From: Luscinia megarhynchos
Taxonomy: Eukaryota > Chordata > Aves > Passeriformes > Turdidae
Assembly: GCA_034336665.1 (NCBI GenBank)
Contig: CM067592.1
Location: 50,885,473 to 50,949,472 of the forward strand
Length of the DNA: 64,000 bases
Direction: 5' to 3'
Position 1 is the stretch's first letter; every line of letters begins with the position of its first letter. The position numbers and the translations under genes were made by a program. Below the pieces are notes generated by a model. The model worked only from the letters and a program-made list of their open reading frames with translations. It did not search any database and was not told the origin of the DNA. Shown here one piece after another: positions 12,876 through 24,817 of this stretch.

Positions 12876-13170
12876 ATTCTATTCTATTCTATTCTATTCT
12901 ATTCTATTCTATTCTATTCTATTCTATTCTATTCTATTCTATTCTATTCTATTCTATTCTATTCTATTCTATTCTATTCTATTCTATTCTATTCTATTCT
13001 ATTCTATTCTATTCTATTCTATTCTATTCTATTCTGTTCTGTTCTGTTCTGTTCTGTTCTGTTCTGTTCTGTTCTGTTCTGTTCTGTTCTGTTCTGTTCT
13101 GTTCTGTCTGTTCCGTTCCGTTCCGTTCCGTTCCGTCCTGGCCTAGCCTAGCCTAGCCTAGCCTAGCCAT
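12876..13170 (+). repeat. Graded pentanucleotide array: ATTCT, GTTCT, GTTCC, GCCTA
   Basis: By direct count there are 32 uninterrupted ATTCT units (12876-13035), 14 GTTCT units (13036-13105), a damaged unit GTCT (13106-13109), five GTTCC units (13110-13134), a short junction, and five GCCTA units (13141-13165). The first two block changes are single transitions: A to G, then T to C. The array grows out of a CR1 3' end. A 104-codon frame across it (FYSIL repeats) is an artefact. ATTCT arrays are known elsewhere as DNA-unwinding, expansion-prone repeats (human ATXN10 intron). Confidence 0.97.
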
Positions 13171-14959
13171 TTTATTTCACTGGAGTAACATCACACGCAT
13201 TGCATGTATGGGGAGGCTATAATGAATTCCTCCTGCTTTTCCTTGGAAGGCATCGCTTTTGGGATCTGTAGTCTTTGGATAACTCCTTAACGTCAGAAGC
13301 TCCTAAAACCAAGCAATTATCAGTAAGTTCAAGGGTATGTTGTACTTCCAGGTCTTGAGCATTCACCCATATCCTACATCACCCTCAGGCTTAGCTTGTG
13401 CCATGAGTAGGTGATTCAGCAGATTCTATGTTGAAACTGGACATCTTTGGCTTTCCCTCCCCTACTTCAGCAGTTACCCGTAAAAACCATATCCCCTGCA
13501 TAACTTCTCACACTTTTTCAGGTCCAGATTATATTCTCACCAGATCATCTGCCCCCAAAACATGTACTTTCCCAGACACCTACACATTGCAGGAGTAGGT
13601 GCATACACTCTGTGTATGCAGCTATTCCTTCTGGCTGAAAAGAAATGTTCACTCCTGTTGCCAAGTGTGCTTACAAAATTGAAATACAAGTTTAGAACAT
13701 TACAGTGAGTTGATGTATATTCAAATATTTTAAATGGATGATCTGCAAGAATAAAAGAAACTCATCTGCAATGATGGATGACATTAGCATAAATAACTCC
13801 TTACATGCAGGCTGGCCACTGCAGTGTGCTGATGAGTAGCAACCCTTAATTTAGAGATTGTATTTTTTTTAAAAAACAGTATTTCATTATTACAGTGTTA
13901 ATTGCAAAAATTAAAGTATGGCAAATATGCACCTATTTGATTAATTTATTTATAAAACAAAGAATGGAATTAAATTAAATAACAGTTTTCACAATCTTTC
14001 TGTATATTCCCAAGTAGTTAAGACTTCAAAATTTATCTTTCCTGCCTGGAGTATGAGGTGTTTTGTTGCTTCATCAAACAACACTGCCAAGTGGCTGTGT
14101 TTCTGAAGGTCAGAGAGCAGTCATGTTATAAGAAGAAGGTAGAAAAAGCCACCATAAATATTCCCTTCTATTTTCAATGCTACTTGTCACCGTGTTGCTG
14201 ACACAAAATATTGAGCTTGAGGAAAATCTATAAATGCCTGTATGAGAACTGCAGTCTCAAAGATACTCTTTAAAATAGGTATTTAGTTGGCTTTCTAGGT
14301 GTTATATTATATTATTATATTGTGTGTTATATTAAAAATCCATGTATATATATATATAAAAATGTATAGTTCACAATACGGTCAGGAAACATGAAATAAA
14401 TTTTGAGGGAAAACGTAACTCTAGACAGCAGGTAAATTTTCCATTAACTTGAGCAGGAACAGGATTTCACTCTATTTCACATGGTATAAAGTCACTTGTG
14501 TTTTTCAAAGGATATAAATTCTACATTAAAAACCCTACCTGTCTTCACCCTTTTTTAAAGCTGTGTTTCTTGTTTCCCATGGAGACTTCTGCTACTCTAG
14601 ACCTCGATTAATATATTTTAGTAAGAAAAAGATATTTTCACTTACAGAAACCAGTGCTAATGAAAATGTTGACTATGACCAGCTATAAGTTCGCCCCTGA
14701 TGTAGTCTACCCTGTTCTGTTCTTTTTGGAAGCCCTTCACTAGGAGGAAAGGCTTATCACACTGGTTGACTCTTTACCCAGAAGTGATGATACAAGAGCC
14801 TATTTAGTATGTATTTATATTCATCTGTATGATTCGTGTCATACTGTGGGAATAATTAGCTGCTTACTGTAATAGCTAAGTGGTCTGGTTGACCTGGTGG
14901 TATTTGGACTTTATACTTTCAGAAGTCTTTTTGAACCAAATTAATTCTGTGATTGTGTG
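13171..14959. other. AT-rich stretch without a gene
   Basis: No gene or known transposon seen. It includes AT-rich simple sequence at 14301-14322 (TTATA-type) and a seven-unit TA run at 14345-14358. Confidence 0.55.
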
Positions 14960-15590
14960 TGATCCTGTGAATATTCCTTTCCGTCTTTTTTAAAAATAGA
15001 AATGATCTTTCTCTTTTTCGAGTTATCTGGGATTTCCCCCAACTGCCATGCCTTTTGAATGTGATAAAAAGTGGGCTACCAGCAACATCAACCAGTTACC
15101 TCAGGACCCTGGGATGTATTCCATCAGGCCACATAGATTTGTGAATATACCAAGTGGTCATGAACTTCCTCTTCACTTAAACTGGGAGAGATTTTGCTCC
15201 CCCAACCTTTCACTGGAGATTTGAGATGCTCAGAGATGGGCAAAGCCTGACTGCCAGTGAAATGAGACTAAGAACTCATCGAGTACCTCAGACTTCTCCA
15301 TATGTGTTGTCAGTAATCCTCCCTGCTCCCCAGTGGGGATATATTCTCCTTGAACTTTTCTTTCTATTTACTCACAGAATCCCTTCTTGTTATTTTTTTC
15401 ACCCTTTGTTTTGTCCTATTTCATCTGTGTCTTGGCTTTCCTGATCACTTCCCTACACAACCAAACCAGATCCCTCTACCCTTCCAAGGTCACAGGTATA
15501 CTGCTGTGTATTTGTTTAGGCAGCTTCACCGTGAATCAGAAGATCCCTTTGTGAGACACAAAATCTTTTGTAGTCAGAGATCCTGAGGTG
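14960..15590 (-). mobile_element. CR1 LINE fragment (ORF2, N-terminal to the polymerase core), antisense
   Basis: The plus strand is the antisense of CR1 ORF2 upstream of the catalytic core. Recognised blocks include CTCAGGACCCTGGGATGTAT (15100-15119), CCATCAGGCCACATAGATTT (15121-15140), GCTCCCCCAACCTTTCACTG near 15197-15216, and CTTGGCTTTCCTGATCACTT near 15431-15450. Many substitutions and indels break the minus-strand frame, so this is a dead, old copy. It lacks both the 5' region and the 3' end. The plus-strand frames at 15226-15586 are shadows of it. Confidence 0.85.
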
Positions 15591-18500
15591 ACCAGTGTGT
15601 CTTAGAGTCTAAAGAAGGCAAGTGAGGACTTCGTCACGTTTGGTGTATGTGTATTTCAGCACAGCTTCAGACACATCTTGAGATCATTGGTTGTCATGAT
15701 AAAAGAAGTGGAGATTTACAGAATGCAGAATGGGCCCGTACTACATGCTGCTGAAGGAGAAGAGATTTGCTTTGCACTTGAGATCCCAAAATGTGTTCTG
15801 AAAGACAGTAAGATTATGCAATTATTTATTTATTTGGATTAACAGCTGGCAAGAATTTGCCATTATCTTTACATCTAAACTTTTGCTACTACAGCCATAG
15901 ATTTTATGTACTGCTCTTTGTTTTCTGTTGTGCTTGTTCTGCAGATTTCTGTATCTTCACAGACTTACACAGAACTTGTCATAAGTCAAAAAGCAACACA
16001 TTGTGGACAATGAAGTAAAGAAGTAGGTTTCTTAACAATTCAATAAATTCATCAGGTAGGCATGTGCAGGATTCACCTTGAATTTTTGTATTGGCAGAGT
16101 CTCTGAGCATTCCTATAATAAACCATGGCCATAAAATTATTAATGTGTCAGAGCTCCTCACAGTCATTGTTTTCTGTCAAATTACGAAGTGTTGATGTCT
16201 AAACTAGGAATTGAGCCAGTAAACAAGAAAGTATCATTAATAAGACTGACTGCACAAGATGGCTTTTTAATGTTGTCTCTATTTACGTAAGTAAAAGAAG
16301 CATTGCAGTGTAAAAATGTAAAATCATTGTTACATATCGCTGACTTCAGACTCTCAATCAAATATGCAAAGCTGACTAGAAATCTCCTGAGGCAAATGCA
16401 ATCACAGCTCCCAGGTGGATAAAAAATTAAGCTGCAAAAATGCTACTTAAATGCAAAAATAAAGGGCAGCCTCTGAGCTAATTCAACTCAAAGCTGGTCA
16501 GCCCAACCTGATGTAGACAAATTGTCCCATAAATGTTTTGGGGCAAATATCTTGTTCAATTTTCAGTTGACATATATAATTACATCTGAGTAGATGAACT
16601 GGTAGGGGATGTCAGAGGAAGGAGAACTGACTTCTAGAAACAGACTACCTAAACACAAATATCAAGCAGTACACAATTAATGAGCAACAAGAATTTTACT
16701 CCATGTTCATTTTCAAAAATATGTTATTGGATCCTTAAGATTTATTTATACTATTTCATCTTGTATACTGCAGTAAGTTTCTCAACCCTGCAACAAAATT
16801 ATGTTGCCATGAATAGAAAGCATACTAGAGACTCTAACCAGCTTTTCTATTTTCTAAGCAAAGTTGTGTAGAAAATAGCAGACCAGATGTTTGTCCATTT
16901 ATATCTAACTGTGTTAGATATACCAGATTTTCTTTATTCTACCAGATTTCTGCACGTATCTGCTACACCAAAATCTTGCATGCAAACACCTGTGGGTGTG
17001 GGCATCTGTTGACAGCCAGAAATTATCATAGATTTGAATGTTGTGTCTGCAAAGATAAATAGATAAAACACATTTAAATATTTTTTTTAAGCCTGAGATA
17101 TTTGTTCAAGTATGTCTTGTGGTAGCAAGACTTTATCTACAATTAGATTTAATTTGTTGACTTTTTGACTTGTCATCCAAAAAAATCAGTTCTGCATGTA
17201 TTAATACTTGCATATTTTAGATTTTTTAGACAATCCCCATCTACACCTACATGTAATAACTATCTGGTCCAAACCTTGGAACAGAGATATTCTGATGAAC
17301 TGTGTGTTCATATGAACATGTGGTATTTTTCATACAAATTAACTGACTTTAGGGATCGAGGTCCCAAAGGGAACACGATATATGACTAAAATTGAAAAAT
17401 GCATGTATATTACTTGGAATGTATATTTTCATCTTAAGAACAAGACAGCAATCTAATATATTACTTTATAATACATCAGACTACTAATCAGCAGGTAAAG
17501 CTGGACAAAGCTTAACCAAATCTTTCAACACCTAAATATACATCTCTTCAAAAGGTGACTTCATAGTATCACAAAGTTAAGCACAAGACAAGATGTTTTT
17601 CTGGGGAGAATTTTTTAAGGCCGGAAAAGGAAACAAAAGGCTTTGGTTTTCTTTTGGTTTCTATGAAGAAAGAGAAATTGTTGAAAGAGAAGATGCAATT
17701 TACTCACAGTTTTTTATGTTATTTCTTTGTTTCATTTTTGTGTTTGAAACAAAAAAGGACAAAAAATGTAGCAGTTAATCTAACAAGATCTTGCTATGTG
17801 CCCTTTCAGGGTAAAAATATACACAAATTTATAGAGAGTGAAAATCTCAGCAGTCTTTTAGTGATCCAATATGAGGATGAATCACATGTATCAATAGAGT
17901 TTTGTCGGAAGCCAAAGCCAGGCTTTATGGGAAGATTGATGTGGTCAGCATTACTCATTTTAATCAAGCTATGAGTCAATAAATATTAAATATTGACAAA
18001 GATACTTTCACTAGTCTGAGGTAAAGCAAATTCCTGATAGCTTCAGGAAATATTATTTTTATTATATCAATGAATATATGATAATCTTGCCACATTCTGC
18101 TTACATTATTCATTATATATCAGTGGACTCTAAAGATGCATTATCAAGGAGAGAAGAAGAAATAAAATAATAAAAAGTGAAGAAAAAAAAGCCCTGAGGC
18201 TGAAGAAGAAAACTGATATTGGATTTAGCAGCAGCATTGGAGAGAGTTTCTAATGAGAATTAACCATCAAAAGGCAAGAGAGAAAATAGTAGCCTGGAAA
18301 TATTTTCAGAAGGGAACCATATCTTAGTCATACCTGCTTAGCAATACATGGATATTGAATAAAACAATAACAGCTTTGGCATAAATCAAGATTTTACATA
18401 GAGAAAGGTTGAGGTGAAAGTTTCAGCTTCAATTTCTTTCCTAAATCTCTCTAAATCATGTGACTGTAATCATTCTTCTGTTACTATTTCCTGTGAAATT

Positions 18501-21500
18501 TCTCTGGATTTTTACTAAAATTCAGACAAAAGTACACATGTTTTTTCTAAAGGTAGAACAACTTGTAAAATCTGCCACAAACAGCGCTGTGTTACCCCTG
18601 ATTTTAGGCAATATAAGGCAGAAGTATAACTTGTATTTGTTTCTCTTGATTTATTAAAAAAACTACAGGAAAAGAAGTCAGATTAGTATAGCACTTGGAT
18701 TTTTTTTCCAGTTATTATAGGACAGCAAATTATTTGGACTAGACTCTTATAAAGTGTAAAAATATGCAAGACATTTTCTTTTCAGAATGCATTGTGCTGC
18801 CTTACAGCATAACTCAGACTGAGTATTAAAGAAAGCAGCGATTATCAATATTGTAGTGATTACTTTGACAAAATATACAGCACTTTAGCCATACTTTCCA
18901 AATAGAGAGTTCATATCTGCAGACTAGATATTCTCTTCTTGTCTGCTCCTGCTTTAAATTTAACCAGTGTGTTTCAGTGTGTTGTTTTTTATGATAACCA
19001 CCGACCTATATAACAGCTTTCACCTCTTGAAAACATTCAAAGGTTTAAGAGCTCAACATAATTTTTAAGACTCAATTCCATTAGGTTATTAAATTAAAAT
19101 TAATTTGGGTTAGCTTTATTCTGCATTTTTATGCAGTTAAAACTTTGACTGTCAGAAGCCAGCATTGACAATTTAGGAAGAGAGACCTAGATAAGTATAA
19201 CTATTAAATGCACATAATAGTATTTTTTTTCTTGAGAGCAATATAGAAGACAATGCTTGAATAGCAACAAAGATGTAGGCAGGAATATAATAAAGCTTCA
19301 ACAGCCAAGATGCCCTTATTATCAAGTAGCTTGTGTGGACTCCTCAGCACAAAGGAAGAATAAATTATTACTCCAAGCCTTAGCCTGGAATTTGTTAAAT
19401 TTCATTCCACCTCTACTGTTATTTAAGGGTAGCTGTTGGTATATGTTTAGTAAACATGTTAAATCTTACTTCAGAGCCTACATATTCTAGAGAACTCCAT
19501 TAATTAATTAGTCTACAGTACATAAAACCTTTTTTCATGAAAACCATACATAAAAATTTGCAATATCTGCATATGTCAAAGTTCAGGGAAATATCAGCAT
19601 TCATGGTAAGCCATGCATGATCCCCATTTAACTTTACCTTATCACGCAAGACTTGATCTCACTGGATTGGCAGCAGTCACTCTGGAATCTTTCAGGTCAA
19701 ATAATTTATGAATGACATGGTGACAATATCGGGTGTTCCATTAAGGTGGACTCACAGACAGCAGGTTTTCCAGCTAGTGTAGTATTGTTGCTCTTGTTCA
19801 TACACAGCTTCTTCTGTATAAAGAGTAAATTCAAATTCTTCATCAGCTGTCAGATTATTTCTGCCTTCTGTGTTTTCTTTCACCCTTTTGCTGATCAGTA
19901 AGCAAGTTTTCAAAGCTTTCTGCAGCAAATAGGATTTGCAGAATTTTAGATCTCTCTTCCTTTTCTATTTCCTTTTTGTCCAATATGTAGCATCTATGAA
20001 TTTATATATATTAAGAAAATATAATTTTAAAGCTTGAATCTGTGCAAATTAGACTTTAAACTACAGTGCCTATTTTGATGCAGGAGAAAAGGCTATTCAC
20101 TGATTCTCTTAGATCTGAATTTCTCAATTTGGAAAACTAGAACAGATTCCACCGGCAATTTGTGCTTACTAGTAGTGGTCCCAAATAGTTAATTCTAGGC
20201 AAACAAAAAATAAGTTTTACTTGAAATTACTGTTGATTACATTAATATGTCCATGTGAAAGAAATTAACTGGATATCAGCACCTCTTCCACCCAAGAAAA
20301 TCTCAGGAGTCATGAGGGGAACAAAGAAAATATTGACAGAAACTGTCCTCAGCAAACTTCCTTCTCCTGAGGAAGTTTGACCATACAGATGCCATTTCCT
20401 AAGGATTCTGGAGTGGCTGCAAGAGGCTTGAGGTACACTATAAGCGTAAAGTTTCATCAGATAGAAGTTTAGGAGTAAAATTAATTTGCTCTGTTTCATA
20501 GTGGGTTCCTTTCAAGCCTCATCATGATGAAGGAGAAGTTTCTAAGAGATGTTGTTGCTCATTATCTATTTTTATATGCCTTGTTGACAAATTATGTCTA
20601 AATCCAAATGCTATTTGCCATATCAAAAGCTAAAGTGCAGCAAGAGCAGAAGAAGCATGAGAAACATTATGTGTCAGATAATCAAGAAAGCAAATATCAC
20701 AGTTTATCTTGATGAACCCTAGTTCTAGTTTTCTTTACTCCTTTTTTAGTCAGTGGTAGAAGGAAGAATCCTTTGGAATCAAAACATTGAAACACTCATT
20801 TTAAAAAAAAATGTTTTACTCCCAGAGGCAAATATTTCATTGAGTGTAAAACTCACACAGAGTTCCAAGACAGCAAACAAGCTGCTCCAGAAAGAGCAAA
20901 AAGGAATGTGATTGCAGAGTGCAAAGTAACCCTCACAAGAAACCACAAAGGTGTCTATTATGTTTCACTTCTCATTTTTAATTTTCCATAAAATTCACAT
21001 GAAATATTTCCCATCCACCAAAACACACTGAGATGCATTAGAAAACTCTATTTCTGATATTTTCATAGGAGCAAAACTTACCCCTCTTCTTACAGGACTG
21101 TAGTTTTGTACTTCTTCTAACAGAAGTCCTGTTCTGCTGTGCATGCAACAGAATAAGAGCTGTGATCAATGCATGATTATCACTTCAGTGTGAAAATCAT
21201 GAAGCAGCCTGTATCCATTTCCAGCACCTTTGAAGCTTCACATGGTGCCCTGCAGGTCCTGGATGCCTTGCAGAATAACACTGAGAACTGACATGAGTGC
21301 TTGAATCACCCTCATCAGCTCGCCCTGCATCATGTAGACCCTTGTAAGGACTTCTGCAGTTTGGTCAAGCATCCGCATTGGCCACTCTTTGGCTTCAGAG
21401 AAGAAGGAATTTGGGTATTGTTATTATTAGACTTTGTACTCAAATTTACTCCAGACACCTGCACAAATTTAAAAAAGTACTTTAGAAAAAAATTTTAGTG

Positions 21501-21529
21501 TATCTTATGTTCCTTTTAACTTTCTACAG
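15591..21529. other. Long AT-rich stretch without a gene
   Basis: No gene or transposon recognised. A 10-bp inverted repeat sits at 16900-16922. The part at about 16250-16580 is free of simple repeats and carries motifs such as GCAAATGCAATCACAG and an E-box-like CAGGTG, so it might be regulatory; this is only an impression. A 106-codon frame at 17654-17974 has no recognisable domain. Confidence 0.5.
16900..16922. repeat. Perfect 10-bp inverted repeat with 3-base loop
   Basis: TATATCTAAC (16900-16909), loop TGT, then GTTAGATATA (16913-16922). Immediately after it, the 10-mer TACCAGATTT occurs twice, at 16921-16930 and 16940-16949. The stem is AT-rich and could be chance. Confidence 0.7.
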
Positions 21530-21634
21530 AATGGAAATGTTTGCTCTTTCTGGGCAAGGAGTTGAAGATATCTACTGCACATCCATGATGTCACCATTCT
21601 GCGCAGAAATCAAGAGAGGAAATTGTTTGCACAG
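21530..21634 (+). other. Exon-like segment with splice-site flanks (speculative)
   Basis: The 105 bases lie between an acceptor-like TTTCTACAG (21521-21529) preceded by pyrimidines and a strong donor-like CACAG/GTATGT (intron start 21635). The length is a multiple of three, and one frame runs open through it (starting EMFALSGQGVED and ending GNCLH), so it would be a phase-symmetric coding exon. I do not recognise the peptide. The nearest branch-point-like TTTAAC is closer to the AG than usual. It could equally be a non-coding RNA exon or chance, since matches of this quality are expected occasionally in 64 kb. Confidence 0.2.
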
Positions 21635-21808
21635 GTATGTAGGGATTCCCACAAAGAGAGTCATTGCCAACAGTGACTTTCATAGTACACACATCTGAAT
21701 TCTGTATCAAACGGTAGCAATATTTATTATTTTACTCATGTCTAATAAAAGTTCCTGTAGGCTTTTCAGTAAAAACTCTTGAGATCTTTAACCTAACCTA
21801 ATTATCTT

Positions 21809-21842
21809 TCTGCATAATAAGGAAATCTGCATAATAAGGAAA
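21809..21842. repeat. Perfect tandem duplication of 17 bp
   Basis: TCTGCATAATAAGGAAA occurs at 21809-21825 and again, identically, at 21826-21842. The perfect identity suggests a recent slippage-type event. Confidence 0.95.
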
Positions 21843-24765
21843 TAACTGTGTCCATGTTAAAAAAATATATCTAGTATAACATTTTTACTTAAAATATTAT
21901 TACCTCTGCTGAGATTGCACAAATAAAGCATGGAGTCTGGATTCCTTGGTATGGCCATTGGGTTTCTTTTAGTTATCACAAAGCACTATAAAGAAGTCCC
22001 CTGCATGTTAATGATATGTAAATACTCTCACATATTAAAGGATAAATGCTCTGAACCATCAGGATGGTCACTCTAATAAATGAAACATGGGTAATTGCAT
22101 TAGAATGGGTTATGTTCAGCTGAGCTCCATAGAAGATTTTATTGAGTTAGAGGCATATTTTTCAGCTCCACAGAATGGGTACAATTCACGGGATAAAAAT
22201 CTCATGATGGAGTTATTTTAGACACAAAATTTGCTTTGAAGAAATTACACCTTCCTGTCTTAAATATGGAAGGCTGATGCACTGCTAGTATTGATCAGCA
22301 GGGTTTATGGATTTTTCTGAGCCTCATGATTTTACTTCTACATCTGTTCCCACAATGTTACCATATATAACAACGGTAAGTGGTGAAATAGTAAAATATG
22401 CAACAAAATTCAGACTCCTAAATCCCCAGCAATGATTCTGGAAATGTAATAAATTTGCTTACTGAGTGAGACTGCTTGGGAAAGGTGTTGTGAAAGACAG
22501 AAAAATGTATTTTAAAACAGTCGTTAGATTAATGCAAAATATAAATTTGATTCCTGACACTATTGACTGGTAGGTGGTTAAGAAAATTTATTTAGAAAGT
22601 AGCCAGTCTCCACTCGAGACAGGAAGAAACCAAACCATCTAATTTATTACCAGTAACACATATTGATTTTTGGATAAGAAGGGAAAGAGAGTCTTTTGCA
22701 AGGCTGAAGTTACAAGCCCCTTAAGTGCTGAAACCAGACTAAGAGGGGACTTGTACATCAGAAAATGATCTCTCTTCTCCTCTTACCCTCTCATGTAACA
22801 GTTTGAGGCTGTCTGTAATTAAAACTGAATTTGGTTCATTTCCACCGTTGTACAAGAGGATGTAGCTGTCCTTGAAACATTAATCTGCTTATGTCAGTGA
22901 ACTGCTACATGCAACCTTGTACTAAGACAATTGCACTTACACCATGCTAAGTAATAGACCAAAATGTCCAGAAATGAATAATTTATCATAGTTCATTATA
23001 GTCCAAAGCAATTTTAAGCAGAATTGTTAGTCTGTATTTAGTAGTTTGTTGAATGCATGTGGTTTACTCATCTGCCCAGCCAAAGTCCTGGTATTTGATG
23101 CCTACATAAACCTATAAAAGTTTACTGCATAAAAGGTCACTGCACATCAGTAGTAGTCTGGAAAAAGAAAAAAAAAAAAAAAAGTATCTTGAGTCTGCAA
23201 TAGCCAGATTTTCCTGGGCTTATTAGTTGATAAAAATGGGTCTGAAGAGGGGTAAACTGGTCTGAATATGTCTAGTGCACAGCAGTGATAATTTCTTTTG
23301 CCAGTTATGTGTCTGAACCCACACAGAAATAAGTGAGAACAAGAGGGTGTAGAGTCCCAACTGTCTTCTGAATGCATTTTAAGCATTTTCTTTTCTCCTG
23401 CAGTGGTTCTGGCATCAGAGAAGAGTTAAGCATAGCTCAGCTAAGTCAGTAGTACCCAATAAGCAGTATCAGTGGGACCAGGATGAAAGAAGCATTTGTC
23501 CTTTTCATTTGCTCTGCAACTCTTACTCATTTATACTCAGAACACCCTTCCTAACCTCCCCTAATCACAGTTTTATGATAAACTTGAGAAGGAATTATAG
23601 GCAGATAACAGGAAGTGTACAACTCTAGTGCACATGGCTTGTTCAAAGTGTAAAATCAAAAACTTATTTCTCTCTTATGGTGTCATAGTCTCTCAAGGAG
23701 AGAACACAGGACCAACACAGCTCTAAGTCTCAAAACTTAAATGTGTATTTATGAAATCAGCAAGCACATCTAAGTTGAGTCTTAATACTTGTGAGATATC
23801 CTGCCCACAGCTAGGCTCTTCCCACTGCCACTATTCCTGGAAAAGGGACGGATACTCATGCTCCTTGCCTTCCATTTAGAGAAGTACCAACTAAAGGATT
23901 GTTTTTTTTCTCCAAAAATCAGCCCCGTGTGGGTGTGAAACAACAAACTTAGGGCTAGAAGCCCACTCCCAGTGCTGAGCTCCTGAGGGAGTCCTGGATG
24001 GCATGTTAAGGTTCAGAGCCCCAAAGCGTCTGCTCTCCCTTACCCATGCAGCAAACCTGCAAAGAGGGTTCCCTATGCCAGTGCATCACAAAGAAAAGGA
24101 AGGGGCCACAGGAAAAATATTGCACCTGGAGCTCTAAATGAGCCTGTGAACCCTTACTACCAGTACTGAAGCACGATGATGCATGAATCCATTCCTTACC
24201 TACTGATACAACTTCTTCTAACTTGGGGTGAAGTTATTTGCATCCTGCTGCAGGTACCAAACCTTCTGATATTACAGCTGCTGTGAAGGCAAAACATCCA
24301 CAGGGAGAACTGGGTTGTCACTGCTGCCCTATCAATTTAACCTTGGGAGAAGGAGTGAAGCGCTGGGTTGAAAAGGAAAAATTAAATTTACAGTCTGACA
24401 AGGAGGCTTGTACCTACTAGCACTTCGAAGTTTGAGTCAATAAAGAATATGAAAGCAGTTTAATTATGCTGTGAATATAAAAAACTTATCTGGCATAGTA
24501 TTCTAGATATATCCAGACACTGAATTACCAGGAATACCTCTTTTAGTGTTGACAAAAACAATTGCAATAGGTTGCGATAAAGATATGTAAATACATTATT
24601 TTATATATTATACATTTTGTACATTTTTACGTTATTAACTTCAGTGTAAGTAAGCTCCTAGTGGACCAGCTTGAACTGAAATATAATAATTCTGCTTAAA
24701 AAACACCATGACAGTCACCAATCCCATATAATCAAATATTCAAGTCCCTCTGTGAGTAGATGCTA

Positions 24766-24817
24766 GTACTTCCTTCTATGATTAAATTAAGGTACTTCCT
24801 TCTGTAAGTAAATTCAG
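24766..24817. repeat. Imperfect tandem duplication of 26 bp
   Basis: Two 26-base copies (24766-24791 and 24792-24817), both starting GTACTTCCTTCT, agree at 22 positions. A third partial copy, GTACTTT, follows. Confidence 0.9.

Noticed and set aside
12842..13156. 104-codon open frame with FYSIL repeats
   Set aside because: It is the translation of the ATTCT/GTTCT array; the units contain no stop codon in this frame.
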